Shown here: positions 50,691 through 61,050 of the stretch, piece by piece
Layout of the letters: the number at the start of each line of letters is the position of its first letter
Numbering within the stretch: position 1 is the first letter of the stretch
NCBI GenBank assembly: GCA_036245525.1
Contig: BTPG01000001.1
Coordinates: forward strand, 216,229,059 to 216,293,058
Direction: 5' to 3'
Source: Semisulcospira habei
Lineage: Eukaryota > Mollusca > Gastropoda > Semisulcospiridae
DNA: 64,000 nucleotides
Notes under the pieces: model-generated
Told to the model about the DNA's origin: nothing
Seen by the model: the letters and a program-made list of their open reading frames with translations, nothing else
The model's database searches: none
Position numbers and translations under genes: made by a program

Positions 50691-53600
50691 CAGGTTCTGC
50701 GGCACACGAAGCCGTTACGCAGGACCGGAAAAGTAGAAAGAGTCAGTTGTTTAGCATTAATGTAGCGGGTAGCCCTAAGTGCATAGTGTTCAAAATTGGG
50801 AAGCAACGATTTCGTAGCTTGATCGATACGGGAGCAGAGGTGTCTTTGATTAGCAAGGGGGCTTACGATAAACTCAGTCATAAGCCAAAGTTAGGAAAGG
50901 GAGATGTGTCGTTACAGTCAGTTAGTGGAGAAGCTTTACAAGTATTGGGGAGTTCAGAATTAGAATTTACGGTAGCGGGGCAAAAGTTTAAACATAAGTT
51001 CTACGTGGTATCAGGGCTCAACAGGAACTTTATTTTGGGAAATGACTGGTTAGACAAAAACGGGGTGAGGATTTATTTTGACTTGAAGAAACTCAGAGTC
51101 GGAAGTGTTTATGTGCCCTATGAACAGGACATCCACATTTCGTCTTTGGTCAGAGTGACTAAGACGAAAGTGATAAAACCTCAGACGGCAGAAGTACTCC
51201 AGGTACGGATGAAGAATGCTCCGTATTTTGCAAGAGAGACACTCTTAGAGATTTCGGAAACAGACAAGGGATTTATAGCACAAGAACCGGGACTGTTAGT
51301 GACAAGCACGGTAGTCAGGCAAAATAATCACCAGACGTATCCCATACTGATAGTAAACAACACAAACAAGACGTATAGAGTTAGAAGGGGTTGTGTTGTC
51401 GGGAAGGTAACAGCAGTTCAGGAAGTACATGAAGTACAAATAGGGTCGGTTGATCGGCAGGTATCGGCAGTCGACTTGACGGAAGTCACTGCGCCGGAGA
51501 AGATGAAAGATGTAGTGTCAGAGCTCATTACGAACAATCAAGACTTGTTCGCGAATAGCGACCTTGATTTAGGGGCTACTGACACTGTCACGATGAAACT
51601 AGATACCGGCGATCATCCTCCCATTAGGATAAAACCGTATAGAATCCCGCTTCAAGATAGAGAGATTGTTGACAAGGCTCTAGAAGAGATGTTACAGGCA
51701 GGTGTGATAAGACGTTCTCAGTCCCCATGGTCTTTTAGTTTAGTGATTGTATCCAAAAAGGATGGGTCGAAACGTTTATGTGTTGACTTTAGAAAACTGA
51801 ATGAGATTACAAAGAAAACATCGTACCCACTACCGCTGATAGATGACATTTTGTCACTGCTTGGAAAGGCCAAGTATTTTACCAGTCTGGACCTTAAGTC
51901 GGGATACTGGCAGGTCAAGATGGCGGATCAGGAGAGTAGGGATAGAGTAGCATTTGCATGCCACAAGGGATTATTCGAATTCACGAAAATGCCTTTTGGT
52001 TTGGTGGGAGCACCGGGATTGTTCATGATGCTTATGAATATCGTGCTAGCCGGTTTAGAAGGTTTTGCCTGTGCCTATCTCGATGACATTTTGATCTTCT
52101 CAGAAACAATAGAAGACCATCTGTGTCACCTTCAGACAGTCTTTGATCGATTGAGACAGCATGACCTGAAGCTGAAACTCAAGAAGTGTCAGTTCTTTGA
52201 GGAAGAAACCAAATACTTAGGGTTTGTCATTAGTAACCAGGGGATAAAACCGGATGAGGAAAAGGTAAAAGTCATTAGGGCTATGGCGGCTCCGACCTGT
52301 GTCAGAGAGTGCCGTTCGTTCATTGGTATGATTGGGTTTTACAGGAAAATGATTCCTAATTTCTCCCAGATGGCTGAACCAATCATAGCACTGACACGAA
52401 AGTATGCGAGATTCAGTTGGACAGAGGAATGCCAGAAAGCGTTTGATTTGATGAAGGAAACGTTAGCTGTAGCACCAGTGTTAGCCTATCCAGATACACG
52501 GCGTCCGTACATCCTTTACACGGATGCCAGCGACACATGCGTGGGGGCATGTCTCGCGCAAAAATGCGATGAGGATTCAGACATTTCCCCAGGCTCAAAG
52601 GTAGAAAGACCTATTTACTTTCTATCCCATAAACTTAGTACCAGTCAGAGGAAATGGTCGACAATAGAGAAAGAGGCTTTTGCGATCCATTATGCGCTTC
52701 AAAAGCTAAATCACTACTTGCATAATGCGGAGTTTGTAATCCGCACGGATCACATGCCTCTTAAGTATTTGCTTAATTCACCAATGCAGAATAAGAAGGT
52801 GCAGATGTGGGCCCTAGGCATTTCGGGATATAACTGTACTATTGAATATATCCCAGGTCCTCAAAATGTTTTGGCAGACTTACTATCCAGAATGCCGAGT
52901 GGTACTCACATGCCAGAGCATGAGGAAGAAGAAGAGTTAACCAGAGAGGTCAATGACAATGCTTTTGTCATTGGAGTCATAAACTCCAACCAATTCACAC
53001 CCAAGCAGTTTGCTAGTTGTACAGTAAGGGCAGGGTGTGACGAGAAGCTGGAAAAAGTTGATCTTCCAGGGTTTAATATTATTGAGGAACAGGAGAAGGA
53101 TTCTGAAATAGTGCGCTTAAAGGACTTATTGATTAGTGGACAAGGGACCATGACAGTCAATAGGAGATACATGCTGATAGAGGATGTTCTATATTTCTTG
53201 TCTCATCCTGATGATGAACCAGTAGCCAGATTGTATGTCCCGTCTCACTTGGTAGAGTACGTAGTCAGACAGTACCATGACGAAAATGGTCACTTAGGAA
53301 TAGACAAGACGCATGACACAGTCAGTAGAAAGTATTACTGGCCTAACATGTACAAACAACTGTATGAATATGTTAGTGGGTGTGTCATATGTCAGTCTAG
53401 AGTGTTACAAAAGAAAAGGGCCCCCGTACAGGAAATGGACATTCCTCCATACCCATTCGCTAAGTTGTCATTGGACTTGGCAGGTCCGTTTGACCGCTCT
53501 CTTAGCGGGAATCGCTATGTCATAGCATTCATCTGTCATCTGACAGGTTGGGTAGAGGCGTTCCCTGTACCAGATAAAACGCCGCAGTCAGTGGTACAGC

Positions 53601-54661
53601 TGCTCGTAGAAGACATTCTACCCAGACATGGCTGTCCATTGCAGATAGTATCAGACAATGGATCTGAGAATGTGAATAGGGTTATGGCAGAAACGCTGGC
53701 AGAACTGAACATAGACCATGTCACGACCAGTCTTTATCATCCACAGTCCAATGCTAAAGTCGAACGTTTTCACAGAACTTTTAACGACATTCTGTCCAAA
53801 AAGATACAAGAGGATTTTTCGACATGGGACGTGCATATTAACCAGGTACTAGCAGCTTATAGGGTTTGTGTTTCGGAAACTACGCAGGAATCTCCTTTCT
53901 TTTTACTGTACGGTCGCGATCCAGTGCTACCGTTAGATAACATCCTTAGACCCCGAAGAAAATACGCTGGTGAAGAGTTTCACAAGATAGCGCTTGAACA
54001 GCAACACAAGGCCTTCACCCAGGTATATCGGCGAATTAAGAAAGCACAGAAGAAAGGGGCTAAGTATGCTAATAGAGGTGTACAGCCTGTCGAGATTAAG
54101 GTCGGTGATCCAGTGTACCTTCGTAATCACCGTAGACACAATAAGTTAGACAGTAAGTGGAGGTCGCACTATAGAGTGGTGGAACAATTGTCGCCTGTCA
54201 CATTCAGGGTACGACATCAACTAGATGGCACTGAGGTCAGTTCACATGCTGAACACTTGCGGATAGCCAAAATTAGCGAGTGGCCTATTCCAAAAGCCAG
54301 GGGGAGAACATTACGTAAAGCCACCCAGGTTGTAGCTCCAGAATCATCCGATAGCGACAGTGACGATGCAATAGGGCAAGAGAACGCACGAGACAGACTG
54401 ACTAGGGGGGTGCGAAAAGAGCGTGAGAATTCTTCATCCGAGGAGGACGTTCCGTTAATGGAGTTAAGAAAACGCCTAAAAACAAGAGAGAAAAGATCTC
54501 TCTCAGCAGTAAACGTTAGTTGTAACAAGGGCACATCAGACAGTTCTGATGATGGGGAGATCGACGACAATCGTTCGATTCAGCCTAGTTTACAGACTAA
54601 TGGGGTTAGGGAAATTCTTGAAGCGATACTGACTCTTCTGCCAAAGAAGGCTTCAAATTAG
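50630..54661 (+). CDS. pol: Gypsy pol polyprotein (protease, RT, RNase H, integrase)
   Basis: Open from just after a TAG at 50627 to TAA at 54659, in the -1 frame relative to gag; no ATG is needed if it is made by -1 frameshifting (GGAAAAC precedes the gag stop). Residues counted from the TTG at 50747: protease ~1-105 with DTGA (27-30); RT ~280-470 with LDLKSGYWQV and YLDD (~444); RNase H ~585-700 with YTDASD and EKEAF; integrase from ~833 with the HHCC zinc motif (HLVEYVVRQYHDENGH..CVIC) and catalytic D (LDLAGPF), D (SDNGSE) and E (NAKVERF). A C-terminal GPY/F-like module (YLRNHRR to HAEHLRI) and a Ser/Asp-rich tail follow. Fully open, all catalytic residues present. Confidence 0.96.
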   Translation, partial: KGRKQTATRSKKVSAEAGKLAGSAAHEAVTQDRKSRKSQLFSINVAGSPKCIVFKIGKQRFRSLIDTGAEVSLISKGAYDKLSHKPKLGKGDVSLQSVSGEALQVLGSSELEFTVAGQKFKHKFYVVSGLNRNFILGNDWLDKNGVRIYFDLKKLRVGSVYVPYEQDIHISSLVRVTKTKVIKPQTAEVLQVRMKNAPYFARETLLEISETDKGFIAQEPGLLVTSTVVRQNNHQTYPILIVNNTNKTYRVRRGCVVGKVTAVQEVHEVQIGSVDRQVSAVDLTEVTAPEKMKDVVSELITNNQDLFANSDLDLGATDTVTMKLDTGDHPPIRIKPYRIPLQDREIVDKALEEMLQAGVIRRSQSPWSFSLVIVSKKDGSKRLCVDFRKLNEITKKTSYPLPLIDDILSLLGKAKYFTSLDLKSGYWQVKMADQESRDRVAFACHKGLFEFTKMPFGLVGAPGLFMMLMNIVLAGLEGFACAYLDDILIFSETIEDHLCHLQTVFDRLRQHDLKLKLKKCQFFEEETKYLGFVISNQGIKPDEEKVKVIRAMAAPTCVRECRSFIGMIGFYRKMIPNFSQMAEPIIALTRKYARFSWTEECQKAFDLMKETLAVAPVLAYPDTRRPYILYTDASDTCVGACLAQKCDEDSDISPGSKVERPIYFLSHKLSTSQRKWSTIEKEAFAIHYALQKLNHYLHNAEFVIRTDHMPLKYLLNSPMQNKKVQMWALGISGYNCTIEYIPGPQNVLADLLSRMPSGTHMPEHEEEEELTREVNDNAFVIGVINSNQFTPKQFASCTVRAGCDEKLEKVDLPGFNIIEEQEKDSEIVRLKDLLISGQGTMTVNRRYMLIEDVLYFLSHPDDEPVARLYVPSHLVEYVVRQYHDENGHLGIDKTHDTVSRKYYWPNMYKQLYEYVSGCVICQSRVLQKKRAPVQEMDIPPYPFAKLSLDLAGPFDRSLSGNRYVIAFICHLTGWVEAFPVPDKTPQSVVQLLVEDILPRHGCPLQIVSDNGSENVNRVMAETLAELNIDHVTTSLYHPQSNAKVERFHRTFNDILSKKIQEDFSTWDVHINQVLAAYRVCVSETTQESPFFLLYGRDPVLPLDNILRPRRKYAGEEFHKIALEQQHKAFTQVYRRIKKAQKKGAKYANRGVQPVEIKVGDPVYLRNHRRHNKLDSKWRSHYRVVEQLSPVTFRVRHQLDGTEVSSHAEHLRIAKISEWPIPKARGRTLRKATQVVAPESSDSDSDDAIGQENARDRLTRGVRKERENSSSEEDVPLMELRKRLKTREKRSLSAVNVSCNKGTSDSSDDGEIDDNRSIQPSLQTNGVREILEAILTLLPKKASN
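50681..50690 (+). promoter_or_regulatory. Possible -1 frameshift site at gag/pol
   Basis: GGAAAAC directly before the gag TAG could let the A-site tRNA slip back one base (AAC to AAA). The P-site pairing is imperfect, so this is only a candidate. The overlap and frames are as expected for -1 shifting. Confidence 0.4.
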
Positions 54662-54792
54662 AAATGCGACTCTCAGACGGTATCTGAGAGAGGACTTTTG
54701 TAATGTGTAAATCATGAAGCATGATTTGAGTTTTGTCAGAGACAGTGGTATAAGTCTCTGGTGATATCTCGTATGTTGCAGACAACAACAAG
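54662..54792 (+). promoter_or_regulatory. pol-env spacer with candidate splice acceptor
   Basis: CTCGTATGTTGCAG ends at 54781, 11 bp before the ATG at 54793. It would pair with the leader donor at 49718 to give an env mRNA. The spacer also has a TCTGAGA/TCTCAGA inverted pair near 54670. Confidence 0.5.
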
Positions 54793-55864
54793 ATGAAGTT
54801 TTTTTGTTTTTAGTCTGATAGTATTGGGGCTAGCGCAGGGTTTACATATTAATCACAATGTCGTATTTCAAAAACTTGATGAAGTTACCACTAGTAACTG
54901 GAGATTCAGGTCGGCCTGCGCCAGAATCAATGACGGCTCAGTATGACTTAGAATCCACAACAATAGCAGTAGACGCGCAACGTACGCGGTTCGCGCTCCT
55001 TACGGAAGCTGAACTTGAAGCTTGTTCCAAACCCTTGATAGGATTCTGTGCGATTCGAAGTGCAATATATCCTATGAACATTAATCAGTTTTGTGTTACG
55101 GCGCTGTTTTTAAACATTTCAGACGAAATTGCAACACACGGCCAAACAAAGGTCAAGTTGGGTACAGTGTTACCTATGGCACGGTATATAATGGATGGGC
55201 TATGGGTCATTAGTAATCATAGTCCACTAGAGATGAGTATTAGTTGTCACGATAAAGGGGTCACGTACCAACAAATCAACCCACCATTATCGCTAATGCG
55301 CCTCAATGAATCATGTACGGCTATTAGGGATAGATTGATGTTAACCCCTTACTACCAACAAGAGAGCCAGTATCAGGTGGAAGACAAATTGATAGGATGG
55401 ATGGAAAACTATGCATTTTCCAATATAACGTTATGGAAACCATTTCATAGCGCTTTACCAGACTACGATCCCATCTCTTTGTCCAAAGAGTTAGATGAAA
55501 TTAAGGAAATGCCAATGGATCATCTAATTGCTCGACTTCAGAGCGATTCGTTAAGCCAAAACAAGAATGGGTGATATGGAAACAGATCATCATTGGTTCT
55601 ATCGTAGGGACAGTTGTATTGATCATAATTGGGGTAGGGTGTATACGATATAAGAAGGAAACTAGCGCATGGTTTGGCTCCATACTATCACGACTCAGGA
55701 AGGGTGAACGTGAGGTCACTGTGCCTACGTTGATTTCGGCGGCTGTGCAGTCAGCAGACGTGAATGACGTCGCAAGAGCGAAGGACTCTACGCCGATGAT
55801 GGAGGGAGGAGTGCAGTTACTCCCCACCTCGAACGTTGTCAAGTTTTACCCGTCGTTGGGGTAA
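54793..55864 (+). pseudogene. env: Gypsy env-like ORF3, broken in this copy
   Basis: A third gene downstream of pol. An ATG at 54793 opens a Lys-Phe start; a hydrophobic, signal-peptide-like stretch continues in the next frame (open 54797-54946). The central part is in a third frame (54858-55574, 238 codons) with a Cys-containing ectodomain-like region (EACSKPLIGFCAIRSAIYP) and N-glycosylation sites (NESC, NITL). The C-terminal part, back in the second frame (to 55864), has a ~20-residue membrane span (IIIGSIVGTVVLIIIGVGCI) and a ~70-residue basic-start tail. The frames change around the T7 run at 54799-54805, in 54858-54946, and at 55565-55575. Signal, ectodomain and anchor order fits an envelope-like glycoprotein of errantivirus-type elements; the exact family is not assigned. 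Confidence 0.75.
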
Positions 55865-56165
55865 CCAAGGATCAACGCTGTTGCGATCCAGGATGGATCG
55901 TGAAGAATAACGAACACATGTGCAAAGACATAACTGAGTCGACGATTTTGATGTGAACATTTATTGGCGTGATTACGCCGGACAATAATAATTTTTAATA
56001 AGGAGTGACCGATTTAAATAAGCTGTCATTCCGAAAATGATGTATTTTGTGGATAACATGTTTAATTGTTTGAAATGATTTTGTGGTCTGAATATTGTGT
56101 AATGAAAAAAAAAACGAATCTTGTGAATTAAGATTCCTTTTTTTTCGGGTAGGTTTGGGAGGAAT
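55865..56165 (+). other. 3' untranslated region and weak polypurine tract
   Basis: ~300 bp between env and the 3' LTR. It contains an A/T inverted pair (GAATCTTG..AATT..AAGATTC with A and T runs) at 56105-56142. GGTTTGGGAGGAA at 56152-56164 is a short polypurine tract just before the LTR, interrupted by TTT. Confidence 0.6.
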
Positions 56166-57348
56166 TGTTACACTATAAGTGTATACGACCAATATCACGG
56201 TCGGGTAATGTTATAATTTCCCTTGATATGAAAATAACGAGAATATAAGTAGTACCACGGGCAGAGCACGGAGAGGGTTATGACACGGCCCACTTTGGCT
56301 ACCACGGGCTCACGTGGAGTTGACAAGTGGCCGGCCCTACTAAGCTGGGCCTAATGAATAAGTAATGAGCCCTCGTTAGTAGTGAGGAACACAGACTCCT
56401 GCTGACAAAGAATAATTATGAGAGTCAGTAATAGGTTACTGGTCAGCTAAGATCAGAGGACGCTGGCCACCATAATAGATGTGGAATAATTAGGAGAGAC
56501 AGTAATGGGTCCCTGGTCAGCTAAGATCAGAGGACGCTGGCCACCATAATAGATGTGGAATAATTAGGAGAGACAGTAATGGGTCCCTGGTCAGCTAAGA
56601 TCAGAGGACGCTGGCCACCATAATAGATGTGGAATAATTAGGAGAGACAGTAATGGGTTCCTTTGATAGCTAGGATCAGAGGACGCTGGCCACCATAATA
56701 GATGTGGAATAATTAGGAGAGACAGTAATGAGTTCCTTTGATAGCTAGGATCAGAGGACGCTGACCAGCATAATAGATGTGGAATAATTATGAGAGACAG
56801 TAATGGGTCCCTGGTCAGCTAGGATCAGAGGGCGCTATCCACCAGAGCAGATGGGGGATAGATTATGGGCGACAGTAATAGCTCCTTTGACAGATAGGGT
56901 CAGGGGGCGCTGACCACCATGATAGATGTGGAATAATATGGGTGACAGTAATAGCCCCTTTGACTGATTGAGACAAAGGGGCGATGCCCTCGGCCAGAAC
57001 GGGTATATATATTGGGGGGAAACACCCGAACGAGAGAGCTCACAACGAAGAAAACGAGATAGAGAGAGAGCTCGCACAATGACCAGAACGAGAGAGCTCA
57101 CAACGAAGGGAACGAGATAGATAGAGAGTACACAACGAAGAGAGTGAGATAGATAGATAGAGGGAGCTGAGAAGCGAGAGACCGAGCTCCGGTATTTTCG
57201 CCATTTTAGTATGCCATGCTAGTAGGTTGGTTGTGCCCAACCTATTAGACCCACGATGACCAAGAAATAAAAGACTCTTCTGGAAACACTCTTGTCTGGC
57301 TGCGTCTTCCATCTACAACACCTTGCGTGTGGCTGCGGTAGGGTAACA
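56166..57348 (+). repeat. 3' LTR
   Basis: 1183 bp, same length as the 5' LTR and, by eye, the same sequence, including the 74-bp repeats, TATA box and AATAAA (57266). Short minus frames are repeated identically in both. Confidence 0.97.
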
Positions 57349-59092
57349 TTTCTCGGCCTGCCTCTTTTCCTCTTTCCCTGGGGGTTCCATGACAATGCCT
57401 GCCTAGTGATACTGGAAACTGGCTTTCTCAGACTGTGACCAATCCATCCCCATCTTCTTCGCCCAATTTCATTCTCTGCTGTTATCTGCTCTGTTCTCTC
57501 CCAGAGTCTGACGTTGCTGATCTTCTCTGGCCAGTGGATCTTCAAAATTCTTCTAAGGCAACTGTTTATGAAGATCTGTACTCTGTTGACTGTGGGTTTT
57601 GTCAATCTCAAAGTCTCTGCACCATATAGGAGAACTGCTTTTACGTTGGAGTTGAAAGTCCGGACTTTGGTGTGTTGTGACAGCTCTCTGGAAATCCACA
57701 CTTTTTTCAACAGGAGAAAGGTTGCTCTGGCTTTGCCGATTCGTGCTCTGACATCTGCATCAGTGCCGCCTTTTTTGTCTATAATGCTCCCGAGGTAGGT
57801 GAAGGACTCCACTTCCTCCAACGGGGTGCCAGCAAGCAAGACTGGTTCTTCCTTGGTTGCGTTCAGCCTCATTGTCTTTGTTTTTGTTTGTGGATGGTGA
57901 GGCCCACTTGGGACGAGATGTGAGCAAGCCTCGTGGTCTTGTCCTGCATTTGTTGATGAGTGTGGGACAGTAAAGCCAAGTCATCTGCAAAATCGAGGTC
58001 GTCAAGCTGTGTCCGCAGTGTCCACTGTATTCCACTTCGTCTGTGCTCTTTGGTCCTCTTCATGACCCAGTCTATGGCCAGCAGGAAGAGGAACGGAGAC
58101 AGCAAACACCCCTGCCTGACACCGGTTCTGACCTGGAGCTCCCTGGTGAACTGCCCTTCGCGGATCACGCGACATGTCATGCCATCGTAGCTGCTCTTGA
58201 TCAGGCGGACGAGCTTTGTGGGTACACCGTAGTGTCGTAGGAGTTTCCACAGAGTCTCTCGGTCCACGCTGTCAAATGCTTTCTCGTAATCCACAAAGTT
58301 GACGTACCGCGGGGAGCTCCACTCCAGAGACTGTTCCACGATGATGCGGAGAGTGGCGATCTGGTCTGTACATGATCGGTTTTTCCTGAATCCTGCTTGC
58401 TGGTCTCTCAGCTGGGGGTCAACGGAGCTCTTCATTCTCTCCAGGATGATCCTGTTGAAGACCTTTCCTGGTACTGACAGCAAGGTGATTCCTCTGTAGT
58501 TGGAACACTTGCTGAGGTCGCCTTTCTTGTGAAGCTTGATTAGGTACCCCTCCTTCCAGTCAGCCGGCATCACTCTTCTTCCCAGATCTTTCCAAACAGT
58601 GGGTACAGCATCTCTACTGTTGTCTCTAGATCCGCTTTCAGAGACTCCGCTGGGATGCCATCTGGCCCTGCTGCTTTGCCGTTCTTTAAAAATGTCACTG
58701 CTCTTCTGATCTCTTCCCGGCTGGGTCTGTCACAGCTGATGGGTAGGTCGGTCTCTGCTGGCTGGATGTCTGGGGGGGGGGGGGGGGGGTCGGGTGGGCT
58801 GGGTCTGTTCAGTAACTCTTCAAAATACTCGGCCCATCTGTCGAGTTGGTCTGATCTGTTTGCAATAGGCTTGCCTTCTTTGTCTTTTGCTGGTCTTTCT
58901 GTATGGCCATACTTGCCCGACAATCTTATGGTAATGTCGTAGAGCTGTTTCATGTTTCCGCTGCCTGCTGCCCTTTCTGCCTCTGCTGCCAGGTTGTCTG
59001 TGTAGGCCCTCTTGTCTGCCCTGATACTCCTCTTCACCTCGCGGTTGGCTTCCGAGTATTCCTCTTGTGCCCTTGCTTTGGCTGCTCTCGTA
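57349..59092 (-). pseudogene. LINE B copy 3, main part (right of Gypsy)
   Basis: Minus-strand frames: 58570-59037 (linker, GKAAGPDGIPAES), 57869-58573 (RT core with [42 protein letters not shown]) and 57353-57872 ([11 protein letters not shown] to the C-terminal region). Only two or three frame breaks, including a G run at 58771-58788, so it is less decayed than copies 1 and 2. It is 5'-truncated at 59092 (no endonuclease) and continues at 48087-48242. Confidence 0.92.
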
Positions 59093-59129
59093 CGACAAAC
59101 GAGATTGGAGCAAAATACTTAAAATGTTC

Positions 59130-59330
59130 ACTCATTCGTCCGTTCGTTCATTCATTCATATATTCAAGCGTCTATTCATTTATTCATTCATTTGTCAGTA
59201 AATAAACATTCATTCATTCGTCCATCCATCCATCCATCCATCCATCCATCCATCCATCCATTTATCCATCCATCCATCCATTTGTCAGTAAATAAACATC
59301 CATCCATCCATCCATTTGTCAGTAAACTGA
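59130..59330. repeat. (CATT/CATC)n tetranucleotide repeat
   Basis: ATTCATTCGTCC-type then CATCCATCCATC arrays, interrupted by three copies of TTTGTCAGTAAATAAACAT. Confidence 0.95.
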
Positions 59331-59630
59331 CAAGTTGCATCAGACGCCCCTCGGCCTCGAGTACAATGTTCAATAGTCACTCAGCAGGAGGGAGGATGAA
59401 CCAGGGATTTGACCGACGTTTGCCCGTCTTCCGTTCAGTGGTGGCCGTCCTGTGATGTGATCCCCGGCCTCTTGTTTCTGACAACATTACTTCATTTTCC
59501 GGCCATTAGTTGTTTGTTGTTTATTTTACTGCACTCTGTGTTCCCGCCCACGACGCCACACTGAGGGTCTGTTACGTAGATTTCAATTCTGACGCACAGT
59601 TCTGAAACTTGTGTATCATGTACTGACGCC
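59331..59630. other. No recognised gene
   Basis: Nothing supportable beyond chance frames. Confidence 0.4.
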
Positions 59631-59885
59631 CTGCAGAGTTGTACAGGGTTTTGGTCGGAGGCCCGGATTGTCATGTGGCCCTGCAGAGTTGTACAGGGTT
59701 TTGGTCGGAGGCCCGGATTGTCATGTGGCCCTGCAGAGTTGTACAGGGTTTTGGTCGGAGGCCCGGATTGTCATGTGGCCCTGCAGAGTTGTACAGGGTT
59801 TTGGTCGGAGGCCCGGATTGTCATGTGGCCCTGCAGAGTTGTACAGGGTTTTGGTCGGAGGCCCGGATTATCATGTGGCCCTGCA
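59631..59885. repeat. 50-bp minisatellite, 5 copies
   Basis: Unit CTGCAGAGTTGTACAGGGTT, TTGGTCGGAGGCCCGGATTG, TCATGTGGCC. The copies are almost identical (one G/A change in the last). Confidence 0.95.
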
Positions 59886-59898
59886 GCCATGCGTCTCG

Positions 59899-59978
59899 TT
59901 AACTCATTCGAGGCATCCTGCATCCAGATACGCAGCTTAAGCCGCGTATCTGGATGCAGGACGCCTCGAATGAGTTAA
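59899..59978. mobile_element. TTAA-ended perfect palindrome, family P4
   Basis: 80 bp, two 40-bp arms with no loop and only two mismatches: TTAACTCATTCGAGGCATCC, TGCATCCAGATACGCAGCTT and its inverse. It has the same TTAACTCATTC ends as family P1 but an unrelated interior. It starts 13 bp after the 50-bp array. Confidence 0.85.
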
Positions 59979-60081
59979 CCGAGACCCAGCTCCAAGTTCC
60001 TGGCCAGAACCATATTTTTTTTGTCAGAAACATATTTTTTGCAGCCAGTGACGTTTGCTTTAGGGCCGCAATACACAGGGC

Positions 60082-60115
60082 TGTGTGTGTGTGTGTGTGT
60101 GTGGGGGGGGGGGGG
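60082..60115. repeat. (GT)n and poly-G
   Basis: GT repeat then a G run. Confidence 0.95.
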
Positions 60116-60117
60116 GA

Positions 60118-60312
60118 TGTTAACCCTTCAGTGCCGAGGAAACTTGATCACCCATCTGCAAGAGGCATAGATCTTCATGAGCCCCCGTATTCGCGGGGAG
60201 CTCATGAAGATCTGTGCCCCTTGCTGAGACCAATTTGTATCCCTGTTTCTTGGAGGGTTGAGGCTTTTTGTCGTTGAACCAACAAAGATTTCAGAAACCG
60301 CCAGTGGCAGGG
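60118..60312. mobile_element. Element with P2 hairpin inside TTAACCCTTC end
   Basis: Left end TTAACCCTTCAGTGCCGAGG. Hairpin 60157-60229 has CTGCAAGAGGCATAGATCTT, CATGAGCCCCCG and the right arm CGGGGAGCTCATGAAGATCT. The right flank runs to GGCAGGGAAGGGATCAA, a degraded inverse of the left end. It shows that P2 can be the core of a TTAA-type MITE. Confidence 0.65.
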
Positions 60313-60394
60313 AAGGGATCAATATGCATAATTAGTTGTAAGGAGACAGAACGACCATCGAACTGAAATTTTAAAGGAAACAGTCCGAGTCTCA

Positions 60395-60560
60395 GTCATA
60401 GATCCTCGTGAGCTCATGCAAGAACTAGAATCTTTCGCCTTTTGCTGGTTACGGTGCGACAGCACTCTTCGGACAAACTGATGCGGTGCAGGAGCGCCCT
60501 GCAAGGTCCTTAAAGAAGCATGGATGCAGTCACAGGGGCTCATGAGAATCCACGCTTGCT
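60395..60560. repeat. Separated P2 arms
   Basis: ATAGATCCTCGTGAGCTCAT at 60399 and GGGGCTCATGAGAATCCACG at 60535 are left and right P2 arms ~130 bp apart, probably one copy with an insertion. Confidence 0.45.
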
Positions 60561-60723
60561 GCTACAGGTCGACACAGCTCCTTTTTTCACACTGAGGTAG
60601 ACATCAGCGTTTTTGCGCGAGGTGCACCACGTGACGTAGTGCACCGTGCACTCTTTGACACGGCACGTGAAACAAATAAGTCATAATTTTCTGACGACTC
60701 CCAAAACCACTCCCCCCCCTCCC

Positions 60724-60726
<3 letters not shown>

Positions 60727-60777
<51 letters not shown>
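60727..60777. repeat. (CT)n microsatellite
   Basis: About 25 CT dinucleotides. Confidence 0.95.
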
Positions 60778-60779
<2 letters not shown>

Positions 60780-60784
60780 GTTCG

Positions 60785-60850
60785 TAAACAGACATGGATC
60801 CTCATGAGCCCAAGCTAGGCCAGTCGGGACTCATAAGGATCATTACTTCT
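60785..60850. repeat. Degenerate palindromic element P2
   Basis: ACATGGATCCTCATGAGCCC and GGGACTCATAAGGATCATTA pair imperfectly. Confidence 0.55.
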
Positions 60851-61050
60851 CGCCTTCAGTCCTCATGGGAACTGTGTCGTCATCAAAGGCGGAGAGGAAG
60901 GAGCTTGTTCCGTGGTAAACCCTAGTTCTAGCACTCGGGGGAATGCATGACACAATGTTACCGGCGTAGGCGGGTGTAGTTGATGACTTCAGCAGACACC
61001 AACGTGCAGGTTCATGAGCCGCCATGTTGTTGTTGATGTTGTTGCTGTTG

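Larger units (their letters stand above)
48243..57348 (+). mobile_element. Gypsy/Ty3 LTR retrotransposon with env-like gene, 9.1 kb
   Basis: Two 1183-bp LTRs (48243-49425, 56166-57348), TG...CA ends and a 4-bp TTTC target duplication. Inside are leader, gag, pol in a -1 frame, env-like ORF3 and a 3' untranslated part. Pol order protease-RT-RNase H-integrase marks the Ty3/Gypsy (Metaviridae) group. Env-bearing members are often called errantivirus-like. The LTRs appear identical, so the insertion is young. It interrupts a LINE B copy. Coding breaks in gag and env mean this copy is probably not autonomous as assembled. Confidence 0.97.
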
